From positions 4,634,399 through 4,698,398 of the forward strand of contig SSBO01000001.1 of NCBI GenBank assembly GCA_005281725.1: a stretch of DNA of 64,000 bases. The letters run 5' to 3'. Position 1 is the stretch's first letter. Each line of letters opens with the position of its first letter. The position numbers and the translations under genes are program-made. This document shows positions 1 through 9,830 of this stretch, one piece after another. Below the pieces are notes generated by a model. It had not been told where the DNA came from, did not search any database, and worked only from the letters and a program-made list of their open reading frames with translations. Source of the stretch: Wuchereria bancrofti. Taxonomy: Eukaryota; Nematoda; Chromadorea; Rhabditida; Onchocercidae.

Positions 1-1496
1 CTGAAAAGCTCTTACTATTCCTTATGTAATCTGCTTCATTTTAAAGAACAACAGATTAGGTTTTTGGAAGAAAAACAGATTACGAATTAGAAGTCGTTAT
101 AAAGCCCCATAGCAAGCAACTATAGTGGATTCAGTGCTTGATTAATGGAAAATAAAATTGGTCACTTTGTGTGGTCATAATACACTAAGCATAGTAACTG
201 AACCTATAAATTTCAATTTTAGTTATCTCCAGCTCGTTTTATTTAATTTACCGATAACTAAAGCTCAATTTCCTAATCCCCTACTCTAATATAAGGATCT
301 TTACCCATGGGTCAAATGTCCACCATCAGGCAAATCCAAACCCATAATTCGCCCATTTGGTTCCAGCAAGCCAGTATAAACAGCAAGGTTTGCTGGTGAA
401 CCTGAGAGGGCTTGCACATTGACACCCCATTTCTTATCATCCAAACCAAATACCTGAAAAAAAAAAAAACTGTACTTGTTATAAAAAAAACAACATAACA
501 TAATACTTGATCATCCAAATTTTTCTTATCATCCAAACTCTACTAAGAAATTAAAACACATAGCAAAGTCGCAACTAAGTTATTTTTTCAAAAAGTTTTT
601 AAGGAAAAAAACTAATTTAAGACATCAGAAGGTTAGGAAAAAATTACAAGTCAAACGCATTTCAATAAACAAGAATCAATGTATACCTGAAGAGCACGAC
701 TTCGACATAATATTTCCATTTGATCAATAAATTCATTCCCTGCATAATATCTAAAAAAGTTCATAAAAAAGAAGATTTTGTCTCTATATTTTGTACTAGC
801 ATTAAAAATACCAAATGAAATCAATTAGGTAAAAAATGAAATTAAACAAACGATTCATTTACAAAAGATTACTGAAAATGACAGACCTGACACCAGGATA
901 ACCTTCTGAATATTTATTTGACATTGAAGAACCTAATGCATCGTGAACAGCTTTAGAGGTGAAATTTTCACTCGCAATTAGTTCCAATCCTCGCTTCTGC
1001 CTTTCCTTTTCCTGTAACCTTATAGAAAAAACGTTAAGTTGTGAATTAAAAAAAATGCAGATATTCAAATCTTTGAACAAATGAGGTTAAAGAATTATTC
1101 TAAGACTGAACAAATAAAATGATGCAAAGCAAAAAACCAAAATAAATGCACTTATTTAACTCGATTTTTTGCTTTGCATTTCTTTTTCTGGAGGAAAGCT
1201 AAGTTCTTCCAAAAACTATCTTTTATTTTGGAATATAAATAGCAGAATGTCGAAGTACGGAATTAATCTCAAACTATTCAAATTATATTATTTCTTACTA
1301 GATCACAACCTTTAAATTTTGAAAATTGATTTGAATTTCACAAGAAAACCTTTTGCATGATTTTATAAGCTTCGGGATCGACAATATTCAATGAATCCTT
1401 GAGCATATTTCTTCCAGAATAATGCAGTCGTTCTACTCCTTTGAGCGCTGTAAATGGTAAAAAGCAGCTGTTCATTGTTTTGGATGATAATGTCAT
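1..1496 (-). CDS. mel-32: Serine hydroxymethyltransferase, 5' part (gene continues past the left edge)
   Basis: A PLP enzyme of one-carbon metabolism that interconverts serine and glycine while charging tetrahydrofolate. Four exons are visible: 1496-1350, 1011-887, 750-687 and 453-305. All junctions agree in phase. Diagnostic stretches are [29 protein letters not shown], and [19 protein letters not shown] with [10 protein letters not shown]. The PLP-lysine and the C-terminal half lie outside; the last intron ends exactly at base 1 with TTTTCAG. The start ATG at 1496 has a TTTTCAG acceptor 24 nt upstream (AG at 1522-1521), a likely trans-splice site, although a cis-spliced upstream exon giving a mitochondrial form cannot be excluded. 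The N-terminus from this ATG is 49 residues before the conserved EKERQKRG. The family assignment is secure; the symbol follows the single C. elegans orthologue. Confidence 0.95.
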
Positions 1497-1497
1497 T

Positions 1498-1526
1498 TTC
1501 CCTTTAACACCTACCAGTCACTGAAA
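1498..1526 (-). promoter_or_regulatory. Probable spliced-leader acceptor for the SHMT gene
   Basis: On the minus strand the sequence reads AATTTTCAG and then 24 nt of leader before the SHMT ATG. This matches the nematode 3' splice consensus and no coding exon is seen just upstream. It could instead be an ordinary intron end. Confidence 0.45.
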
Positions 1527-3178
1527 ATTCTGACCGGACTTAAAGCAAGGGTATTTGTTGAAACCTCAACAGCTTAAAATGTGAAGTGGCAGCAGTCTGA
1601 TAATATTTTTCTTCTTATAGATTATTCAATCTTCAAAAAAAGTGTTTTATCACGAGAAATTCGAGTCCAAAAACCAAATCTGTGAATTCTAGAAGTGAAC
1701 CCGCACTACTTCCATCTCAGTTGATCTCAACATTTCAAAACTTTTCTGCCGGCAACGAAGTTACGAGGTCAAATTCGTTACTAGGTGGCAATAAAGGTTC
1801 CTGGAGATAAGTTTTGATTGTCGCGGAAAGGTGCCAATAAATTTTCCAGCAATATTTAGCGACGATTGGTAGGAGCAGAATAACGGTGGAGTAGCTGTGT
1901 GCAGTTTATTCCCTCGAAAATTGCTAGTATTTTTTCTAGCGACTTTTAAGTCCGGAAAAAATCAAAGCGATAATGCTTTAGATGGATATAAATCAATTCT
2001 TTGATTTTCTCCGTGAATGGGAAGAAATATCTTGATGGAAATTGACAGTATTATTTTAACAATACTTATTGATAATATTATTTTGCAGATTGAATATTTT
2101 GATCCAGAATTGGCGAAGAATGCTTGAATTTTTTTTCATGCCTTGGTCTATTTCAGAACCGAATGGGCTGATATTTTCTAACGTTAGTGACAATGAATGT
2201 TAGTATTATTTGAAATTTAGGAGGGTGGAAATATGAAACGATGAGGGCGAGAAATACAGAAAGCAATAGGTGGCATGTGTTCGCTCTGTTTTTATGTGTA
2301 TCTGTCAGTAACAAATCATTAAGGAATACAAGCAATAGGTCCTGACAATAGGAGGAATCACTGACAAATTTGTTTAAACGATAACAATTGTCGCTATTAT
2401 CATTTGTGCGAGATGATTGTTATTCACTTAATCCTATTATTTTATGAAATCCTGAGCGATCATGGTGTAAGTGATAACGGTCCAGTAATGTCAAAAAACA
2501 TGACAGGACACGCATGAAAACAAATCTTTGGGTTGGTTGGTTCAAGATTTCTGAATTATTCAGATGAATTAATTGAAGGATTTAGTATTGCGTACTTCAA
2601 AATGTCCGTATATTGTTGTTTTTTCCATATACTGTTGCTTCTGGAATGTCTAGCTCACTTTCAAATCACCATTCACTTATGGTTATTTTGGTGGTTTTCA
2701 ACTTAATGTTCGTTTGTCTGTTCGTCAATTTATATCTTTTGTCCATTTGTATTCTGAACACGTGATATAAATTTAAGTACTTGAATATGTCAGATTTCAA
2801 ATTTCAAACTGATACAGTGGTTCATCCCATATTATCTTTGAATCAAGAAAAAGAAAATTAAAAGAGTCGAGAATGCAACTTGGAAAGGGAAAAACATTCA
2901 TTTATCAAGAAAAAATAAAGTTCTTGCTGAAGAGTAAAATTTAATTGGAGATATTAGTGAAAAAAAAAACTCTCAAATAAATGAAATCAAAGTACTGAAG
3001 AAGAATCTCCACCTGTGCATTGACGTTAAATTATTACCAAAATCTCTAAGCCATCAAGCAAATCGAAGGGAAAAGATTGCTAGTTCTACCAGAAACCTAT
3101 AACAATAAAAATCTCACTAGCATATAAGTCTCCTCAGAGGAGTAAGTTCGTTTTGCGAAATTTTTAAAATTAAAATGA
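1527..3178. other. Intergenic, between SHMT and the first FAR gene
   Basis: AT-rich sequence with no reading frame that carries splice-flanked coding character on either strand. A 60-codon minus-strand ORF near 2153-2335 has no family signature. It presumably contains the promoter of SHMT and the 3' flank of the FAR gene. Confidence 0.6.
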
Positions 3179-3184
3179 TTTATT
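3179..3184 (-). terminator. Poly(A) signal of FAR gene A
   Basis: AATAAA on the minus strand, 47 nt after the stop codon of the gene at 3231-4507. Confidence 0.6.
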
Positions 3185-3230
3185 AAAAAAGGAAGCACAG
3201 GAAATGGGCATCAGTTGGACGCATTGCAAA

Positions 3231-4507
3231 TTACTGCTTTGGATTGATCATTCTATCTGCCCGGTTGAATGCTCTTTTCACATCGGCACTGTCGAACACA
3301 CGTTTCATGTAATCTCGAAATCGTGGATCTGAAAAGGTAAGGGATGAGCCTTTGTCTAACACAAAGAATGTTTCTTAAGAATGATTAAATATAATTACTG
3401 GTAACAGACTAATTACTCCTCCATCCAGATCCTCTTTTCTATAATGGAATAACAATAATGTACTTCTGATCAGTTGTGCTATTTCCGGAAATGCTGCTTC
3501 CAGATCATTTTTTGCTGCCTCACTCAAATGGTCATATATTTTAAATGTTTCATTCACAAATGACTTCATTTTCATGAACGTTCCTTTCGGCGCCGTTTGT
3601 GGATTTGTGAACAATGAAATATATTTATCGCTAACCTGAAATAAAAACGCTATTACTTTGAAAATAAATTGCCTGCACAACTTACACGGCATGCATACTT
3701 TTGATACGCTGAGGATTTTAATGCGCTTGAAAATCAGAAAAAAGTTCGTATAAACAATTTCTACTTTAATAACACAAACCAAAACTAACTTTTTTAGTAA
3801 AACTTTTGCTTTCTGGCTTTAAACGTTCAATTTTGTGCGATAAATAGTTCTGCACACCCATTACTTTCTGATAAGCATTCTCACTTTTCCTCTATAAAGA
3901 AGAAATTTATTATATTGCGTGGGAGCTGATTTGTCTATCGTTTAGAGAATCTATAAAAGCTAACTTTCAGGCCTTCTAGGAATTCCTTTTCGGTATCAGC
4001 TGTCAACCGGCTTCGAGAAATGTTTCTAGTTAATTCTAAAAGCGCACTTCGATCCGTGTCGTTCAAATCGCCGAAAAATGTTAATAGACTGGATGGAATA
4101 AATTCTGAAAATTTCCATTAGAGCTTCTTAAAGCATACACTTCATTTATTCTTTCTTTTAGTAGGACCGTTCTTTCCGCCGTATTTTCAGTGACAACGTC
4201 ACCGGAAGCGGAAGATGGTTTAATTTTCTCATTAGTTCGGATCTCAGCATCTTTAGAGTCCTCTAACTTGCTTAAACAGATTGGAAAGTTTGTGATCGAA
4301 TTTCTTGATAGCCAATTCTAAACAATGAAATCATCTAATTAAGCACTTCAGAAATCAAAAATTTTGACTGCAAATCTAACCAAGTAATTCGATAGCCAAA
4401 GACGTGATATCGGTTCGGTTGGAAGCAAGCTTACCAGCCGGTCTACATGTCGATAATTTCATAAAGCTCAGTAGTATCAGAGATACTATACAATGACACC
4501 GCGACAT
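3231..4507 (-). CDS. Fatty-acid and retinol-binding (FAR) protein A, secreted
   Basis: A nematode-specific, helix-rich lipid carrier (Gp-FAR-1 family), normally secreted and able to bind fatty acids and retinol. Five exons: 4507-4435, 4104-3965, 3891-3790, 3635-3464 and 3328-3231, giving 585 nt and 194 residues with no phase conflict. Residues 1-24 are a signal peptide (MSRCHCIVSLILLSF, then CRPA). The FAR pattern follows: FIPSSLLTFFGDLNDTDR (25-45), KVMGVQNYLSHKIERLKPES (about 80-100), then DHLSEAAKNDLEAAFPEIAQ, matching the family's 'L(T/S)xxDK..', 'KxKIDSLSPE' and 'LSEETKEELKKTFP' blocks. The length is usual for FAR. Exon 3 is 102 nt, the same size and phase as in the neighbouring FAR gene, so the two arose by tandem duplication. 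The assignment rests on pattern recognition; sequence identity to well-known FARs is low. Confidence 0.85.
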
Positions 4508-5413
4508 TCCGTCAAATTGTAAAAAAAGCTTGGTGATTTCAGGAGATAACTGATTTAGTAATGAAAAAAGACAACTACCAGAGCGGTTCTAGGAAGTCAT
4601 ACAATGAATAGTAAAGTAATAATAGCAGCACGGGGAATCAGGGAGATGAACGGATGGTTCTTTGGGTTGTCTGCAAACTGAATCCCAAAATCGTGGATTT
4701 TTTCCAGCCGGGAACGCAAATTGCCATTTTCCTCTGAATGCCTGGCTGAAACATTGCTTTTGAACTAGCCGCTGATCGAATGTAGCTTTTAGGATTTTAG
4801 TCTGCCGATGCCGAACAGCTCGTTTCCAAACCATGATATATTAGGGGCTATTGCTCCTTTTTAATATGCTTTAGTTAAAATTATAAGCCGCTATAATTTA
4901 AAATTTAACGGAGTAATCGGAAATAAAAGCAGCACAACAATAATTCGTAACTTTAGAACTAATGATCGTGCTACATTTGCAACTATGGACAATTATCGCC
5001 GTCGTTCAAACTTACAAAATATTCTTTCCCTCTTTCAGCTGTTTGTTTCGCTTTCAATAGTCGCAGTTGTCTAATTAATATTCACAGTTTTTTTCCATAT
5101 CTGATGTCGGAACTCAAACCAATATTAAAAAATTAAAGTTACTTTCAAGAAGTAATATCGTCTTATGAGAAATAAATACCCCTTCGTTCCTAATGGGATC
5201 ATAGATGCTCTTGAAATGTGACTGACAATTGCAAGTCATATTTTATATCTTTTTAAAACGAGACCAGAATGAGAACAAACAACGAAAGTAATTTTTGCAA
5301 AAACTTAATGGTATTTCAAACCAGAATAGTCCTTACTAAAAACACTAGTGTTCTTCGACTGTTCAAATTGGTTCTTTTAATTAATTGATGTCTTAGAAAT
5401 CACACGGAGAAAT
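4508..5413. other. Intergenic between the two FAR genes
   Basis: About 0.9 kb separating the tandem FAR genes. No ORF with coding character is visible. It is too wide for the roughly 100-bp spacing of a standard nematode operon, so FAR A probably has its own promoter here. Confidence 0.5.
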
Positions 5414-5419
5414 TTTATT
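5414..5419 (-). terminator. Poly(A) signal of FAR gene B
   Basis: AATAAA on the minus strand, four bases beyond the stop codon of the gene at 5423-6769; a second AATAAA overlaps the stop itself. Confidence 0.55.
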
Positions 5420-5422
5420 CAT

Positions 5423-6769
5423 TTATTTACTCCCTACAACTTTTTTGATAAACAACAATTCATCATTATTTGATGGATATATAGTAGTTGTTACTAATTT
5501 TTTTTTCTCAAGACGAATGTTGTCCTCTGCATCAAAATTCGCAGGATCTTTAGGCTCGACTAGTTGTGAACTGGGGAAATCTTTTCCTGAGTCATCCAGA
5601 ATCTGACCAACGGTCGGAGTTTTAGTCGATGCTTTGAATATCAAATCCAGTCCAGCCAGTTTCCGTAACATCAAACGAGTAATATCGTCTGAAAATGATT
5701 ATTACAGTTACACATAAGTGTATTTTACGAAAGGGAAAAATAAAATATGAGAAAAAAACGAAGAATGTTACTTGTAACGTATAATCCAATCGTAGGAAAA
5801 GCCTTGAGAATATCATCCTGAATTGGTTTTGATAGTCCATTGAACATGTCTATAACTTCCTTTCCATATCCTTTCAGTGCTTCAAGAATGTTCATTATTC
5901 CATCTTGACTAAAAGCTGCCAAAAATCGTCGCAGTAGCTGTAAATCCTCAAATTTAAAGTAAATTGTTCAATTTCTTAGAAATAATTTTCATAATTGAAA
6001 AGAAGATTTATGAAATCTATACTAGAATTTCGAAAAATTACATTTTCAATGAATAGCCGACTTTCCGGTTGCATAGTATCCAATTTCTTATTAATTACTT
6101 CCCTCAAACCAGTTATCTTGTTGAAAAGTTCTGCTGCTTCATTCTGGAATATTGGTTCAGTTTTTACAGAGATATTAATAAGACAAATTATTTCATATGT
6201 TTTCATGATGTTATGCAAGAGATAACCTCCAAGTCTAGGAATGGAAATACTGCAGTATATTTCCTATTTTCCTTTAGAAAGTTCGAAAACAAACAATTGC
6301 AATTCCTTTAAAATTATTTAAGAAAATTTTACGAATAATGTTATGAAAGTTTTACCTTTAAACTATCCAAAAACTGAACATTTGTAAATGAAAAGTTGGT
6401 AGCACTAGCTTTAGCGAATTTTTTTAACTGCGCTTTTTCTTCCTCATTCAAGCTGCTGTAGAAATTTCTCAATTCATATTGTACGGACTCTGCAAAAATA
6501 CAATGTAAATGAAATATAAGTATCGTAGGTATACGGCGGTCAGTAATGACTGTTGAAACTATTAATTGATAAAATGCATACTAATTTTGTACTTTTAAGA
6601 GCTTTTCATTTCAGCTAAAAATTTGACTTAAATGTTGGTAGCAAGAAAACTTATCTTCATAAGCGTTGTCGGTTTTAGCGGTATGATTAGTAAATGTTGG
6701 GTTACCGTGAACTTCCAATGTCATTTTAGATACGCAGAAAATTGCGCCGAAGAAAAATTTTACAATCAT
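5423..6769 (-). CDS. Fatty-acid and retinol-binding (FAR) protein B with C-terminal extension
   Basis: Second secreted FAR-family lipid carrier. Exons 6769-6706, 6489-6356, 6143-6042, 5937-5772 and 5688-5423 give 732 nt, 243 residues, phases consistent. Residues 1-21 form a probable signal (MIVKFFFGAIFCV). The FAR blocks are ELRNFYSSLNEEEKAQLKKF (about 26-45), ITGLREVINKKLDTMQPESR (about 73-92), and ALKGYGKEVIDMFNGLSKPI then KAFPTIG (about 117-150). Introns 1-4 fall at the same positions and phases as in FAR A, and exon 3 is again 102 nt. The last exon adds about 60 residues beyond the usual FAR end: a mixed-charge segment with PTVGQILDDSGKDFP, AEDNIRLEKKK and TTTIYPSNND. An acceptor (ATTTTAG, AG at 6787-6786) lies 16 nt before the ATG. 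The donor of exon 1 (CACG|GTAACC) was chosen because it gives the correct phase. Confidence 0.87.
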
Positions 6770-7739
6770 AAGGATAATTAATTCCCTAAAATATCCTCAA
6801 AAATGTTTTAAAATTTCAATCTTAAGGCCTCTAATATTTGTGGGCGTAAACTTTGCTGATCAATTTCTAGACTGGAAAACTCAAGTTTCGATTTCGTCGA
6901 ATTGGCTTTTTGAAGATCAAAGACCTTGAAATTATGCTCAAGCCATAACCTCAGACCAAATCTCAAGGCTTAAGACTTTCTTGACCTCAGAATTGTCCAT
7001 GTATTTGCGTGCCGTAAAAAACCTAAGCTAATATAGAATTTATATTTGTTTTGTTAATTAAACAATGAGACCGAAAATTCTGCAAATCAATTGGAAATCA
7101 AATAATTCCACTAGATTACGTAACTTTGAGAGCAGCGTTAAATGAAATTAAAAACAATTGTTTCTGAACAGCTGACATCTATCGTTTCCCCCCCATTCCC
7201 TGCTCCTTCCTTTCAGACTGTTCTCCAACCAGCAAGACTTCAAGTAATTTATAGCCACGCGAAAGACTTTTTGTTAAAGAACAATTTGTGAATGAAATAT
7301 GATAACGATAATCACTATTTTGAATTTATTTCCACCACTTATTTTCTTTCCAGCTCTTCTTTTCTGAGCACTTATTTTCAGGCATTAATTTGGTTGATCG
7401 ACAAAATCCCTCTGGATCCGGACAAAAGTGATATGACCATAAGACCATAAACACATGATATGACCATAACCACACTCTAAAATGTATGATCTCTTCAGTA
7501 ACTCTTCCACATTTACCAGTCAGTTTCATTTAGTCGCTTGTTTCCTCTTTGCTCATGTATTTAACAGAATTGACTTAGGTTATTTCTATGAAAGCTTGAG
7601 AGATTCTTAAATCGTAGTTCTCTCAAGGAAGACCTCATCCAAGGGACTTTTACGGTTTAATCAGCTATTTATAGACTAACAAATAATTCTATTTGATATG
7701 TTACGGGACGGTTGTGACATCAGTCCAATTTCTATTTTG

Positions 7740-7769
7740 CCAGTGTGAAACTTCAAAATTTCACACTGG
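7740..7769. repeat. Perfect 11-bp inverted repeat
   Basis: CCAGTGTGAAA and its exact complement TTTCACACTGG flank an 8-base loop. It lies about 1 kb upstream of FAR B and 450 bp upstream of mlc-4. It could be an operator-like palindrome or a chance hairpin. Confidence 0.6.
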
Positions 7770-7920
7770 GACGCGTTGAGGAAGGCATCGCGTTCTGTGT
7801 TTGGTATGAGGCGCACTTGCCCATGGATGATTTCCGCGCTGTAATGCGTGACTGGACATTAATAAACAAGATGAGCACTGTCACTTCGTGTTTTGTGTGA
7901 TAGTATACTTTCCACTTACA

Positions 7921-8171
7921 ATGAATATGAAGTTTTTGTCAAATTTTGAAATTTGGTTTTTGCCGGATTTATGTTTTCCCTTAGTTATTATAGTGTCATA
8001 CATAACAAAATCAGCATCAGCTTTAGCCTGGAGTACTGTATCATTACTTTTCTCGTGAATCCTTCTGTGTATGCCATCATCTTTTTGGCATATTATCCTG
8101 TTTGACTTGTAACCCATTATGATTTTATTTAACTCATATATTTCATGTAATCGATTTGATGTGTCGGTCAC
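7921..8171 (-). CDS. Possible first exon of an unrecognised gene, head-to-head with mlc-4
   Basis: An ATG-initiated minus-strand frame of 84 codons ending at a strong donor (ATT|GTAAGTGG). The translation is hydrophilic with many Lys, Asp and Ile (for example HRRIHEKSNDTV, ITKGKHKSGKN) and shows no family signature. No acceptable following exon was found in the 1 kb downstream, although the small Cys-containing ORF at 7326-7529 is preceded by an acceptor (ATTTTAG). The start lies within 50 bp of the mlc-4 ATG. It may be a real short gene, a relic, or chance. Confidence 0.25.
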
Positions 8172-8192
8172 TCAGAAATGTACCACTTTCAG

Positions 8193-9694
8193 TAGCTGCA
8201 CACGTCATACATCTCTAATGGCATCCAGGAAGACGCTAAATCGACGGCCTCGTCCGCAACGAGCAACTAGCAATGTTTTTGCCATGTTCGATCAAGCTCA
8301 AATACAGGTCATTGCTGGTTTATGGTTATGTGAACAGGTTATAGTCTGTTAGAGTTTGACTGGTATATATTTGATTTGTTGATTTACTTTTTTATGTCAT
8401 CTCTTGTTCGATTTCTACCGTATGCAGCTAATAGTTTACTATTTTCTTTAACATTTGCATAAGCCTAATATATTCCATGTCTCAGCACACTAAGGGTTGA
8501 ATTAGCCTTATTCAGTTGTGAAATGATAAGTTCTCATGCATAAAGTTTTCAGGAATTTAAAGAGGCTTTTAATATGATCGACCAGAATCGTGATGGTTTC
8601 ATAGACGTCCAAGATTTGCAGGATATGTTTGCATCATTAGGTTTTTGTCGTTAAGCAAATATGCATATTGTTGTTTCTCGAAATACATATTGTTGTTTTA
8701 CCCACTTTAATCAGCAAATAAAAGATTTGCTTACAGGGAAAGAAGTAAATGAGGAATTTTTGGAAAAAATGATCAGTGAAGCTCCAGGACCAATCAATTT
8801 TACTATGTTCCTTACACTGTTTGGTGAGAAATTGACTGGAACGGATCCGGAAGAGGTCACAGTTTAAAATATTGATCTATTTGTTTGTGGATTATCCATT
8901 CTATATAGATTATTGATTGGATTATTTCCATTCATTATGCTATGTTGTTTTGGTTAGAAGGCATTCTTTGCAGAACACGAGATTCATCTCTTAGAATCAA
9001 AGATTTGAGCAGAAATATCTCTTTATTATTATGACAGTAATTTTTTATTTAGGTGATCAAAAACGCATTTCAATGTTTTGACGTAGATAATAGTGGTTTT
9101 CTGAACGAAGATCGCCTTCGAGAATTGCTAACTTCAATGGGTGATCGCTACACGGATGAGCAGGTAATTTTTAGGATCTGTTTAACTTTTTTAAGATTTT
9201 AGAAAAGTTGCAGCTGAATTGACATCTTGCGTTGTCAAAGTACCATTTGTTGAATGTTGTGTATTTTAAACATCATCTTTCACTTTCGGCTTTTTCGTTT
9301 TATTTATCTTCGGTGCATGTCCTTGTTCCGTGGTTTCTTTTCCTCTTTGTTTTCTCTATTTACGGCAGTTTTAAATGGAACGTTTGGCAAAAAAATTATT
9401 TTGGAAAATAAGAACTTATTCATGATTAATGATATTCATGGGATTCATGTTATATTCAGTCCTTACTGTAATGGTAATTTGCCAAACAATATCTTTAATC
9501 GTTCAAATGCAGCTTAACAACATTTACAGGGCTTTTACTAATCATATCCTATGTTATTCTGCTATAGTTTATCAGAGAATTATCAGGTGGATGAACTGTT
9601 TCGCGATGCGCCAATCAGAAATGGTATGTTCGATTATGTCGAATTCACTCGAATGCTTAAACATGGTACAAAAGATAAGGATGACGCTAACTAA
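8193..9694 (+). CDS. mlc-4: Non-muscle myosin regulatory light chain
   Basis: Regulatory light chain that binds the IQ motif of non-muscle myosin II heavy chain and switches its motor on when phosphorylated; used in cytokinesis and epidermal morphogenesis. The coding part starts at ATG 8218, with exons 8218-8307, 8553-8640, 8737-8855, 9053-9163 and 9587-9694: 516 nt, 171 residues, phases consistent. The phosphorylation motif [13 protein letters not shown] (residues 13-24, Thr-Ser target) is intact. The first EF-hand loop, [12 protein letters not shown], retains the metal-ligand positions; the later EF hands are degenerate, as usual ([12 protein letters not shown]). The C-terminus [13 protein letters not shown] matches C. 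elegans MLC-4 almost residue for residue. A TTTCAG acceptor 25 nt upstream (AG at 8191-8192) suggests trans-splicing; the feature start is set just after it. Confidence 0.96.
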
Positions 9695-9824
9695 AAACTA
9701 TTGTTCAAGATTCCGTTCTCATCGTTAACAAGCTATTTTATTATTTTATTACTGCAGTGTCATGTTTTGCCTTTCACTGCTTCTACTGCATGGATACTGA
9801 TAATTTTGAAACCATCCAATGGAA

Positions 9825-9830
9825 AATAAA
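9825..9830 (+). terminator. Poly(A) signal of mlc-4
   Basis: AATAAA 131 nt after the mlc-4 stop codon. Confidence 0.6.

Larger units (their letters stand above)
6786..8192. other. Divergent intergenic region between FAR B and mlc-4
   Basis: This region must carry the promoters of the divergently transcribed FAR B and mlc-4 genes. It also holds a hairpin at 7740-7769, a doubtful minus-strand exon at 7921-8171, and a 67-codon minus ORF at 7326-7529 with a Cys-bearing C-terminus (CPDPEGFCRST...ENKCSEKKS) and an internal repeat of TGATATGACCATAA. An AATAAA overlaps the stop of that ORF. None of these has a recognised function. Confidence 0.4.

Noticed and set aside
4104..4434. Possible extra exon in FAR A (frame with ELAIKKFDHKLSN or a DSKDAEIRTNEK stretch)
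   Set aside because: Either insertion breaks the phase with exon 2, while the direct join 4435 to 4104 is in phase and matches the exon layout of FAR B.
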